From the NCBI GenBank assembly GCA_028279265.1, contig JANQOC010000234.1:1-10151 (forward strand): a stretch of DNA of 10,151 bases. Reading direction: 5' to 3'. This document shows positions 1 to 5,905 of the stretch, piece by piece. Source of the stretch: Hyphomicrobiales bacterium. GTDB taxonomy: Bacteria; Pseudomonadota; Alphaproteobacteria; Rhizobiales; CAYWUX01. The notes beneath the pieces are model-generated. The model did not search any database. It was given only the letters and a program-made list of their open reading frames with translations, and was not told where the DNA came from. The position numbers and the translations under genes were made by a program. The first letter of the stretch is position 1. Each line of letters opens with the position of its first letter.

Positions 1-1
1 A

Positions 2-709
2 GACATTATTGAAAAAGTCCTCAAAAGAGACATGACGGCACTGTTCGGAGTTCGGCGCGTATTAGATCTGGAGAGATTATTTCTTTATCTTTGCTATCAT
101 GATGGAGGGATACTGGATATCCCAAAAATCTCAAAGGAACTTGAGGGCGTTAGCAAACAATCCGTGCTCAACTTTCTTGATCTTTTTGAGGCAACTTTCT
201 TGATTAATCGTCTGAAGCCGTTTGGGTATGGCAAAGAGATATTACGAGGCAGGGATAAGGTTTATTTGGCAGATGCTGCACTGTCAGGTGCAATGCTACT
301 TTTGGGTCGAAAGCTTTTGCAGCAGCCAGAACGCTTGGGTGCGGCTGTTGAAACTGCTTTTTTTAAGCATGCTTTCACCCGATTCTACCGTCAAACTCCT
401 ACTTTTTCTTATTGGCGTGAGAAAGGTAGAGGCGGTGGAGAGGTAGATTTAATTGCAGAAGTTGGCGACCGCACAGTGCCCTTTGAAGTCAAATATCAAG
501 ATACGGAAATTACAGGGCAGAAGTTAAAAGGGCTCCGAATATTTCTTGAAGATCGGAATATTCAATTTGGATACGCAATAACTCAGCGTTGGGAAGACTT
601 TCGATTGCTGGAAGTAACGTCTGCAAAAAAAGGACGAGAAAGAAAAAAATTGTCTTCAAAGGTACTCGCGATACCTGCACCGCTCGCTTGCTATTGGTTG
701 TCGGAATAG
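2..709 (+). CDS. C-terminal part of a DUF4143-type AAA ATPase (5' end outside window)
   Basis: The reading frame is open from base 2, so the gene begins before the window; the Met at base 32 is probably internal. The first visible residues (DIIEKVLKRDMTALFGVRR) resemble the segment that follows the AAA ATPase core in DUF4143 proteins. Counting from that Met, residues about 24-62 look like a small winged-helix/helix-turn-helix block. Residues 107-154 carry a PD-(D/E)XK-like pattern: E107, then EVD with D139, then EVK with E152 and K154. That nuclease-like fold is known for the DUF4143 C-terminus, but many members are thought to be inactive or regulatory. The Walker A/B part cannot be seen. The gene is visibly more AT-rich than everything right of about 870, which suggests horizontal acquisition. 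The biological role of this family is poorly defined, and I assign no substrate. Confidence 0.8.
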   Translation, partial: DIIEKVLKRDMTALFGVRRVLDLERLFLYLCYHDGGILDIPKISKELEGVSKQSVLNFLDLFEATFLINRLKPFGYGKEILRGRDKVYLADAALSGAMLLLGRKLLQQPERLGAAVETAFFKHAFTRFYRQTPTFSYWREKGRGGGEVDLIAEVGDRTVPFEVKYQDTEITGQKLKGLRIFLEDRNIQFGYAITQRWEDFRLLEVTSAKKGRERKKLSSKVLAIPAPLACYWLSE

Positions 710-1111
710 ATTGATCGCTGCCAATTAGCGAAAATCAAATTAGGACAGTCAAGTTTGCACTTAGGACAGCACCTGATATTGCTGTGTGCATATATACAAG
801 AATTTGAAAGTCATTACTTATATATATTCCAATATTATTGAAGTAATTGCGAAATTAATGCGCACCTGAACTTAGCTGTTTCATAGTAATTCTTTCTCAG
901 CTAGGATCATCTGCCGCAGGTCGTCGGAAAGTTGTTGGCGAAGGCAGAGGATCCTTCAATTTCTTGACGGACTGTGGCGCGCAGCGATCTGGGTGGGGCG
1001 GTTGTCGTTTCGCGTCTGAACAATTGCTCAGGTCCAGACCTAATGACTGAAAGATACGGCTGATAGGGGGAATGAAATGAACTTTCCAAATCCAGAACAA
1101 AAATTCAGACA
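710..1111. other. Intergenic stretch without a convincing gene
   Basis: These 400 bases separate the DUF4143 gene from the alpha/beta hydrolase. The left half (710-890) is very AT-rich and includes the TTAGGACAG repeat pair and a run of TATATA. The right half (about 900-1070) is GC-richer and coding-like. One plus-strand frame from 905 to 1066 has a single internal TGA at 965-967, but its conceptual peptide is not recognisable. The minus strand offers only short overlapping frames of low-complexity basic composition. The composition change near 870-900 could mark the edge of an acquired segment. No clear sigma-70 promoter for the hydrolase stands out. Confidence 0.5.
740..769. repeat. Direct repeat TTAGGACAG x2, 21-bp period
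   Basis: The 9-mer TTAGGACAG occurs at 740-748 and again at 761-769, so the copies are spaced by two helical turns. It lies just after the DUF4143 stop codon. Repeated short motifs near an end that reads 5'-TG...CA-3' are known for IS21-like elements, and each copy contains TTAGGACA. No transposase is present in the window, so a relic insertion-sequence end is only an inference. A regulator-binding site is the alternative. Confidence 0.4.
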
Positions 1112-1130
1112 ATGGCGGTTGGTCTTATGA
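1077..1130 (+). other. Possible 17-codon leader ORF overlapping the hydrolase start
   Basis: An ATG at 1077 follows a GGGGG ribosome-binding-like run (1066-1070) at normal spacing and encodes MNFPNPEQKFRQWRLVL. Its TGA stop (1128-1130) overlaps an in-frame Met codon of the hydrolase at 1127 in an ATGA arrangement. This is the best ribosome-binding signal near the hydrolase, so translational coupling is possible. The peptide itself is not recognised, and it may be chance. Confidence 0.25.
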
Positions 1131-1840
1131 TGATGGCCATGGAAAACACCAAAGCCGATGAACGGCGTAATATCGTCCTGGTACATGGTGCGTGGGGAGG
1201 TGGTTTTACTTATGAACCGGTCACCGAAATTTTGCGCTCCCAGGGCCACAACGTATTCGTACCGGATTTGACCGGCCATGGAGCGCGCAAAGAAGAAGGC
1301 GGCCCGCATGTTTCCCTCGAAGATCACGTGATGGACGTTGTCGGTGTTGTCGAAGACAATGCCCTCAGCGATGTGACGCTCGTCTGCCACTCCTACGGGG
1401 GTGTTCCAGGCACACTGGCCTGGGAACGGCTGGGGGAAAAGATTTCCCACATTGTCTATCTCGACAGTTTCGCACCGATTGATGAGAGCGCCAATCCGCT
1501 GGACTATTTCCGCAAGCGAAACACGGAGGGTGCACCTTACAAGGTTGTCGACGGAATGATTGCCCCGCCACCGCCAAACACGGATAACCCTGTATTCGCG
1601 CCGCAATCGGTCAAGACATTGACAGACGATATGTCGCTGCAGTCCGGCAGTCTGCCAGAGCATTCCACGCGCACATTTGTCTGGGCGTCCAGGAACACAC
1701 TTCCCAACGGCGGCGGTTTCAGAATGATCCGCGACAAGCTTACGGAAAATCCGAGATGGATGCTGTATTCGGTACCGACGGATCATTATGTCATGCTAGA
1801 AGATCCGGTTGTTGCGGCAGCCATCGTGGCTAGCGGATAA
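1112..1840 (+). CDS. Alpha/beta-fold hydrolase (esterase-like)
   Basis: This 242-residue protein has the layout of a small single-domain alpha/beta hydrolase of the plant methylesterase / hydroxynitrile-lyase-like group. The oxyanion segment is VHGAWGG (residues 24-30). The nucleophile elbow is CHSYGG with Ser94. The catalytic histidine is probably His225 in TDHYVMLEDP near the C-terminus. The usual acid after strand six is not evident: the segment FVWASRNTLPNG (189-200) has no Asp or Glu, although several bacterial relatives also lack one there. There is no signal peptide, so it should be cytoplasmic. The substrate cannot be predicted. The start is uncertain: 1112 gives the longest frame but lacks a Shine-Dalgarno; ATG at 1127 has GGCGG upstream, and ATG at 1139 fits the usual short N-terminus. 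It converges on the MFS gene. Confidence 0.85.
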   Translation: MAVGLMMMAMENTKADERRNIVLVHGAWGGGFTYEPVTEILRSQGHNVFVPDLTGHGARKEEGGPHVSLEDHVMDVVGVVEDNALSDVTLVCHSYGGVPGTLAWERLGEKISHIVYLDSFAPIDESANPLDYFRKRNTEGAPYKVVDGMIAPPPPNTDNPVFAPQSVKTLTDDMSLQSGSLPEHSTRTFVWASRNTLPNGGGFRMIRDKLTENPRWMLYSVPTDHYVMLEDPVVAAAIVASG

Positions 1841-1847
1841 GCGGAAA

Positions 1848-1879
1848 CCGGTCGGGCTCCTCGGGCCTGTTGAGACCGG
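1848..1879 (+). terminator. Weak hairpin after the hydrolase gene
   Basis: CCGGTC (1848-1853) can pair with GACCGG (1874-1879) eight bases after the hydrolase stop. The loop is long (20 nt), though GGC/GCC inside it may add a few pairs. Only a short CTCTTT follows. It is at best an inefficient rho-independent terminator. Confidence 0.3.
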
Positions 1880-1967
1880 GGCTCTTTAATGGTTTGCAGT
1901 CTGTCGCACCATCATCGTACAAACCCGATCCAACATTTCGATTATTTGTAAAAGAATGAATCATCCC

Positions 1968-1980
1968 AGGGGCGGCCCCT
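1968..1980. terminator. Short GC hairpin between convergent genes
   Basis: AGGGG, CGG loop and CCCCT form a compact 5-bp stem between the convergent hydrolase and MFS genes. No proper T-tract follows on either strand, so a bidirectional terminator role is tentative. Confidence 0.25.
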
Positions 1981-1999
1981 TATTCGGTTCAGGTGACTC

Positions 2000-3250
2000 T
2001 CATCTGTTCCCTACATTGGAAGGTGCATCCGGTGAGCGTTCTATGGGCTTTTCATTGATCGGGATATGAACAAGTGCGGCAAAAATTCCGAGTCCGACCG
2101 CGATCCACCAGACCGTATCGTAGGAGCCGGTGAGATCATAAAAACGTCCCCCGAGCCAGGCTCCCATGAATGCCCCGGTCTGGTGCGAAAGCTGCACAAT
2201 ACCGAACAGTGTCGCCATGTAGCGGACGCCGAATATCTGCGCGACGATGCCTGACGTCAGAGGAATGGTGGACAACCACAACAGTCCCATGACAGCGGCA
2301 AACAGGTAAATTGTAAGCTCGGTTTTCGGTGCCAGAATTAGAAGCGTGATGGCGATGGCGCGGGAAAAATAAAGAACGCTCAGCCCGCGCTTTTTCGACC
2401 ATCGCTGTCCCGCCAGGCCCGAACAAAAAGATCCGACTATGTTGAACAGGCCGACAATGGCCAGGGCAAATGCGCCTGTTTGCGGGGAAAGGCCTGAATC
2501 CTGGACGAAGGCGGGAAAATGGATGGATATGAAAGCTACGTGAAATCCGCAAACGAAAAAACCGGAGACCAGGAGCAGATATCCCCGGTGACCGGCGGCC
2601 TCGGTAAGTGCCGAAGATATGGATTGCTTTGGTTCGCTCTTACTCTCCTGGACGCTGCTGCTCGCGGGTATCAGGAATGCCGCCGGCAGAATGGCGAGTG
2701 CCGTTGCCGCCAGAATATAGAGAGCCGACTGCCAGCCGTAATTGGTGATAAATGCCTGGCCCAGGGGTGTGAAAAGGACCTGGCCGAAGGAGCCGACGGC
2801 CGTGCCCAGCCCGAGGACAAATGAACGCCTCTCGGGTCCGACAACTTTGACCATAGCCGACAGGGACACGGTAAACGTGGTGAACGACACACCGACACCG
2901 ACCATGATGCCGGCAAAAAACATCATCAGAATGGGAGCATCGGATTGGGGGATGCCCCAGATGCCGCCGGCGTAGAGCAAGGCCCCGATGGTGAGCGCCT
3001 TGCGCGCGCCCAGTCGGTCGGCTATGGCGCCGGAGATGGGCGCGCAGAGGCCGATAAGCAGATTTTGTACGGCCAGGGAAATGGCGAACGTCTCCCGGGG
3101 CCAGGCATTGGCGGAACTGATGGGTTCCAGAAACAGGCCGAAAGTGGACCGCAATCCGAAACTCAGCATTCCGATCAGGCATCCCGCCATGACCACCAGG
3201 ATGACAGTTTGAACCGGATATCGGTTGGAGTCGGATTCCGCAGATGACAT
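2000..3250 (-). CDS. MFS transporter, monocarboxylate / oxalate-formate porter-like
   Basis: This is an integral inner-membrane permease of 416 residues with about 12 hydrophobic segments, the usual MFS size. Motif A is clear in the loop between helices 2 and 3: GAIADRLGARK (residues 74-84). A polar central loop (about 196-218, rich in S, E, K) separates the two six-helix halves. The N-terminal pattern FGLRSTFGLFLEPI followed by WPRETFAISLAVQNL resembles bacterial monocarboxylate/oxalate-formate type porters; the substrate is unknown and probably a small organic anion. The frame can extend to a TTG at 3268, but ATG 3250 is preferred because GAGAAAG (3266-3260) sits 9 bases ahead of it. A perfect dyad 71 bp upstream (3321-3332) suggests local transcriptional control. 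The gene converges with the hydrolase and follows the ubiH-like gene on the same strand after a 124-bp gap, so it probably has its own promoter. Confidence 0.88.
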   Translation of the reverse strand: MSSAESDSNRYPVQTVILVVMAGCLIGMLSFGLRSTFGLFLEPISSANAWPRETFAISLAVQNLLIGLCAPISGAIADRLGARKALTIGALLYAGGIWGIPQSDAPILMMFFAGIMVGVGVSFTTFTVSLSAMVKVVGPERRSFVLGLGTAVGSFGQVLFTPLGQAFITNYGWQSALYILAATALAILPAAFLIPASSSVQESKSEPKQSISSALTEAAGHRGYLLLVSGFFVCGFHVAFISIHFPAFVQDSGLSPQTGAFALAIVGLFNIVGSFCSGLAGQRWSKKRGLSVLYFSRAIAITLLILAPKTELTIYLFAAVMGLLWLSTIPLTSGIVAQIFGVRYMATLFGIVQLSHQTGAFMGAWLGGRFYDLTGSYDTVWWIAVGLGIFAALVHIPINEKPIERSPDAPSNVGNR

Positions 3251-3320
3251 GTGGGATCGCTTTCTCAAATTTTACGCGTCTTGATGACGGCTTGTGAATG
3301 ACGACTTTTAAATTTTGATT

Positions 3321-3332
3321 GTCTGATCAGAC
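3321..3332. promoter_or_regulatory. Operator-like perfect palindrome GTCTGATCAGAC
   Basis: The 12-bp palindrome is flanked by GATT on the left and GAATC on the right, so symmetry continues with a one-base offset. It lies in the 124-bp gap upstream of the MFS gene and downstream of the ubiH-like gene. The GTC...GAC half-sites resemble operators bound by GntR/FadR-type regulators, but no regulator gene is in the window. As a DNA-binding site for control of the transporter it is plausible; it is not followed by T residues, so a terminator is unlikely. Confidence 0.45.
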
Positions 3333-3374
3333 GAATCTTGTTTGTGACGGTAAGCCGGCGGACAGACATGCGCG

Positions 3375-4622
3375 CTAGAGGCGTTCACCTCTGAGCAGTT
3401 TCGGGACTTGTCCGGAATAGCCGGCGGCTTCTTCGACGAAGAATTTCTTGAGAGCGGGGAGACGGTTCACCAGGCCGAGGCCGATATCGCGCACCGTACG
3501 TACCGGAAGCAGATCGTTGGAAAAGAGACGATTGAGACCGTCCATGACCAGGGCGGAGAAAACACTGTCGAACCGACGCCAGCGCTGGTAGCGCTCGAGA
3601 CCGGTGAAATTACCGGGATCCAGCCCTAGGCGGAAATCATCGATCACAACCTCGGTAAGGGCGGCCGCATCGCGAAAACCGATGTTCAGCCCCAGCCCGG
3701 CGATGGGGTGAACCCCGTGGGCCGCATCGCCGACCAGGGCAAGCCTTGGCGCGATGAACTGGCGCGCCAGATGCATTTCCAGCGGTATGCCAAAGCGCGG
3801 TCCGGCAAGTTCGAGGGCACCGAGCTGATGCCCGAAGCGGCGTTCCAGTTCCGTCAGGAATCCGTCGTCATCAAGCTCTACGATCTCTTTTCCGCGTCGC
3901 AGTTCCTCGGTCCACACAAGCGAGCAGCGATCGCCGGTAAGGGGAAGAATGGCGAAAGGCCCGGCAGGGAGGAAATGCTGAACGGCGCGGCCGCGATGGC
4001 TCTTTTCATGGCGGATTGTGGTGACGATCCCGAACTGCTTGTAGGACCAGGACGTCGATTTGATGCCCGCCTTCCGGCGCAGGGTCGATTTGCGCCCGTC
4101 GGCGGCAATCAGCAGTTTGCCGCTGATCCGTTCGCCGCCGTCGGTGATGACGGTATTGGCATGGTCACCGGTTTCCATGTCGGCAACACGGTTCTTCGCC
4201 AGGAAGTCGATATTGGGATCCACCGAGACCCGGGCGCTCAAAGCATTGTGCAAATAATGGTTCTCGATCATGTAGGCGGCAGGCTTGCCCTCGGCCAGCA
4301 CGCTTTCGAACTGCAGAAAGATGGGCCGCAACACCACATCCAGCGAACTGTCGGTGATATCGATGTTCGTTATGGGCTGAACCTTGTCTTCGATGTGACT
4401 CCAGATTCCCAGCGCATCGAGAAAGGCCTTGGAAGAAGCGCTCAAAGCCGTGGCGCGACCGTTCGGCCCCTGATCGACCAGATCTTCGTAATTGCGGGGA
4501 TCGAGCACACAGATTTTCATCTGCCGGTCACTGTTGCCCGAAAGGGCCGCGGCCGTGGCCAAACCGGTGAAACTGCCCCCGACAATTACGGCATCATAAA
4601 CATCGACCTCGAACCGGCTCAC
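3375..4622 (-). CDS. UbiH/UbiF/COQ6-family FAD-dependent hydroxylase (ubiquinone biosynthesis)
   Basis: A 415-residue class A flavoprotein monooxygenase, the normal length for ubiquinone-ring hydroxylases. These enzymes use FAD, reduced pyridine nucleotide and O2 to hydroxylate the quinone ring precursor near the membrane. Visible motifs in order are: the N-terminal dinucleotide fold VGGSFTG (14-20), where Ser17 replaces the middle glycine of GxGxxG; an arginine-containing RATALSASS segment (56-64); the DG motif AADGRKSTLRRK (173-184); and the second FAD motif LVGDAAHGVHPIAGLGLN (296-313). I cannot tell which ring position it acts on (UbiH, UbiF, UbiL and UbiM are similar), so no symbol is given. 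The start is GTG, supported by AGGAG about 9 bases ahead. It is divergent from tesB, sharing a 157-bp control region. Confidence 0.88.
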   Translation of the reverse strand: MSRFEVDVYDAVIVGGSFTGLATAAALSGNSDRQMKICVLDPRNYEDLVDQGPNGRATALSASSKAFLDALGIWSHIEDKVQPITNIDITDSSLDVVLRPIFLQFESVLAEGKPAAYMIENHYLHNALSARVSVDPNIDFLAKNRVADMETGDHANTVITDGGERISGKLLIAADGRKSTLRRKAGIKSTSWSYKQFGIVTTIRHEKSHRGRAVQHFLPAGPFAILPLTGDRCSLVWTEELRRGKEIVELDDDGFLTELERRFGHQLGALELAGPRFGIPLEMHLARQFIAPRLALVGDAAHGVHPIAGLGLNIGFRDAAALTEVVIDDFRLGLDPGNFTGLERYQRWRRFDSVFSALVMDGLNRLFSNDLLPVRTVRDIGLGLVNRLPALKKFFVEEAAGYSGQVPKLLRGERL

Positions 4623-4631
4623 GGAAATCCA

Positions 4632-4636
4632 CTCCT
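4632..4636 (-). promoter_or_regulatory. Shine-Dalgarno that fixes the GTG start of the UbiH-like gene
   Basis: On the minus strand the sequence reads AATAGGAGTGGATTTCC then GTG. AGGAG is 9 bases ahead of the GTG at 4622, which supports this non-ATG start over the internal methionines. Confidence 0.7.
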
Positions 4637-4642
4637 ATTCAA

Positions 4643-4657
4643 AACAATGACATTGTT
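4643..4657. promoter_or_regulatory. Perfect dyad AACAATG-A-CATTGTT between ubiH-like gene and tesB
   Basis: Seven bases on each side of a single central A are exactly complementary. The site is about 20 bases upstream of the ubiH-like start codon and inside the divergent region shared with tesB. A one-base loop disfavours an RNA hairpin of full length, so a dimeric regulator site is the better reading. TTGTTA (4654-4659) overlapping its right arm could serve as a -35 toward tesB with TATATT 15 bp further on, a short spacer. No clear promoter was identified for the minus strand. Confidence 0.4.
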
Positions 4658-4779
4658 AGATGGGAAAGACTTGTATATTCATTTTACAGTTAGTTGCGCT
4701 TTTTTGAAGCCCGAAGACATGCCCGAACCCAATTTATTTTTTCAAATAATTTAAACGAATACAGTCGAGACCCCTTCAA

Positions 4780-5640
4780 ATGCAAAACGCCCTGAAAGAT
4801 CTCGTTTCCATACTCGATCTCGAAAACCTGGAACACAATCTGTTCCGGGGAGACAGCCCGCAAAATGGCTGGCAGCGGGTTTTCGGCGGGCAGGTGATCG
4901 GCCAGGCCCTGGTGGCTGCGGAAAGAACCGTCGACGACCGAAACGCCCATTCGCTCCATGGTTATTTCATGCGTCCCGGAGATCCCAAGGTTCCCATCAT
5001 ATACGAAGTTGACCGCATTCGTGACGGCAAGAGTTTCAGCACGCGTCGCGTCGTGGCCATCCAGCATGGCCAAGCGATATTTTCCATGTCCGTTTCGTTT
5101 CACGCGATCGAAGGCGGCTTCGACCACCAGCTGGACATGCCGGACGTGCCAGAGCCCGAAACGCTCCCGAGCGAAGACGAGCTCAAGAAAAGTTTCGGCA
5201 ACCTGCCTGAGAATATTCGCAGATATTGGGAGCGGGAACGACCCATCGAACTGCGTCCGGTCGATATGTCCCGTTATATGTCGCCGAAAGTGCGGGAACC
5301 GAAACAGGCGATCTGGATGCGGGCCAATGACACCCTGCCGGAAGATGTGGGTCTGCACCAGTGCGTGCTGGCCTATGCGTCCGATTTCTCGCTTCTCGAT
5401 ACGTCACTCATTGCCCACGGACGCATTATGTTCGATCCGCAACTGATGATGGCCAGCCTCGACCATTCCATCTGGTTTCATCGCCCCTTTCGCGCTGATG
5501 AATGGCTGCTCTACAGCCAGGACAGTCCCAATGCCAACAATGCCCGTGGTTTCAGCCGCGGCAGCGTGTTCACGCGCGAGGGCGTGCTGGTGGCCTCCGT
5601 TGCCCAGGAAGGACTCATCCGCCTGCGCGACGACAGGTGA
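4780..5640 (+). CDS. tesB: Acyl-CoA thioesterase II
   Basis: This 286-residue protein has exactly the length of E. coli TesB and its double hot-dog layout. It hydrolyses acyl-CoA thioesters to free fatty acid and CoA in the cytoplasm. The first hot-dog carries LFRGDSP (21-27), VFGGQVIGQAL (34-44) and HGYFMRPGDPKVPI (60-73). The second carries SLDHSIWFHRPF (226-237), ARGFSRG (255-261) and VASVAQEGLIR (271-281). By alignment from memory with E. coli TesB (Asp204, Thr228, Gln278), the catalytic positions are Asp202, Ser226 and Gln276, so Thr is replaced conservatively by Ser. The start ATG follows a very weak ribosome-binding region (CGAGACC), yet it matches the family N-terminus (MQNALKDLVSIL). 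It is divergent from the ubiH-like gene and separated from glnK by 265 bp. Confidence 0.95.
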   Translation: MQNALKDLVSILDLENLEHNLFRGDSPQNGWQRVFGGQVIGQALVAAERTVDDRNAHSLHGYFMRPGDPKVPIIYEVDRIRDGKSFSTRRVVAIQHGQAIFSMSVSFHAIEGGFDHQLDMPDVPEPETLPSEDELKKSFGNLPENIRRYWERERPIELRPVDMSRYMSPKVREPKQAIWMRANDTLPEDVGLHQCVLAYASDFSLLDTSLIAHGRIMFDPQLMMASLDHSIWFHRPFRADEWLLYSQDSPNANNARGFSRGSVFTREGVLVASVAQEGLIRLRDDR

Positions 5641-5652
5641 AGCAAAATTTCT

Positions 5653-5715
5653 ATTGCCTAAAAAATAATCATTATATCTTTTTTGATTATTTTGCGGGCA
5701 ATTTTTGTTTGCCCG
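5653..5715 (+). terminator. Overlapping alternative hairpins after tesB
   Basis: Three structures are possible. AAAATAATC (5662-5670) pairs with GATTATTTT (5685-5693), a perfect 9-bp AT stem, and ATTGCC (5653-5658) can extend it by pairing with GGCAAT (5697-5702). Alternatively, CGGGCAA (5695-5701) pairs with TTGCCCG (5709-5715) around a 7-base loop. The last two share the GGGCAA segment and exclude each other. Position right after tesB suggests a terminator, but the T-tract after the GC-rich stem is poor. The CGGGCAA/TTGCCCG dyad lies about 70 bp upstream of the -24 element, where an enhancer-binding protein could also sit. Confidence 0.45.
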
Positions 5716-5765
5716 AACTTCTCCAATTTTCCAATTATTATGATTTGTCAATCTAAAACAATGGC

Positions 5766-5783
5766 TTAACGATTCATTAACGA
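5766..5783. repeat. Direct repeat TTAACGA x2, 11-bp period
   Basis: TTAACGA is found at 5766-5772 and 5777-5783, one helical turn apart, immediately upstream of the sigma-54-like element. It could be a binding site on one face of the DNA, or a coincidence in AT-rich sequence. Confidence 0.3.
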
Positions 5784-5785
5784 AT

Positions 5786-5800
5786 TGGCACAGCTCTTGA
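5786..5800 (+). promoter_or_regulatory. Sigma-54-like -24/-12 promoter of glnK-amtB
   Basis: TGGCAC-AGCTC-TTGA matches the -24 box of the sigma-54 consensus (TGGCAC-N5-TTGC) exactly, with correct spacing. The -12 box ends in GA rather than the near-invariant GC. Transcription would start near 5812, leaving a leader of about 94 nt before glnK. NtrC-activated sigma-54 control of glnK-amtB under nitrogen limitation is established in many proteobacteria, so context supports the call. I see no exact NtrC site (TGCACC-N5-GGTGCA); the dyad at 5695-5715 is the only upstream candidate. Confidence 0.6.
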
Positions 5801-5815
5801 TAGATAAGGCGCGAA

Positions 5816-5838
5816 ATCACCTCGGTACACAAGGTGAT
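5816..5838 (+). promoter_or_regulatory. Hairpin in the glnK leader
   Basis: ATCACCT (5816-5822) and AGGTGAT (5832-5838) form a perfect 7-bp stem with a 9-base loop. If transcription starts near 5812, the hairpin is at the very 5' end of the mRNA, where such structures often protect transcripts. No T-tract follows, so it is not a terminator. Confidence 0.35.
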
Positions 5839-5892
5839 CAGCATTCTAGTCGATGACGGTCATGGGGCGGTTCCCACGACGTCGATCAATTC

Positions 5893-5897
5893 AGGGG
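5893..5897 (+). promoter_or_regulatory. Ribosome-binding site of glnK
   Basis: AGGGG lies 8 bases ahead of the ATG at 5906. It selects this start over an in-frame ATG at 5834 that would add 24 residues absent from PII proteins. Confidence 0.75.
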
Positions 5898-5905
5898 TGT
5901 TACCA

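Noticed and set aside
1040..1786. A 248-codon open frame on the minus strand
   Set aside because: It is antisense to the alpha/beta hydrolase; the sense strand has the HGAW and CHSYGG motifs, and the antisense translation shows no family features.
3251..3268. TTG start at 3268 for the MFS transporter
   Set aside because: The GAGAAAG ribosome-binding sequence lies within those codons and is correctly spaced for the ATG at 3250.
3269..3298. TTCACA-N18-TAAAAT as a promoter for the MFS gene on the minus strand
   Set aside because: Transcription would begin inside the Shine-Dalgarno region of the chosen start, so the match is probably chance.
3708..4754. A 348-codon open frame on the plus strand
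   Set aside because: It lies antisense to the UbiH-like gene, which has clear FAD motifs. The antisense product has no recognisable domains and is explained by the GC-biased codon use of the real gene.
4690..5358. A 222-codon open frame on the minus strand
   Set aside because: It is a shadow of tesB, whose motifs and full length are unambiguous.
5816..5838. ATCACCT...AGGTGAT as an NtrC binding site
   Set aside because: The CACC and GGTG halves are 11 bases apart, whereas NtrC sites have about 5, and the position is downstream of the -12 box. A leader hairpin is the better reading.
5834..5905. A 24-residue N-terminal extension of GlnK from an upstream ATG
   Set aside because: PII proteins start at MK(I/L)V; the ATG at 5906 has a good AGGGG site, and the upstream ATG lies inside the leader hairpin.
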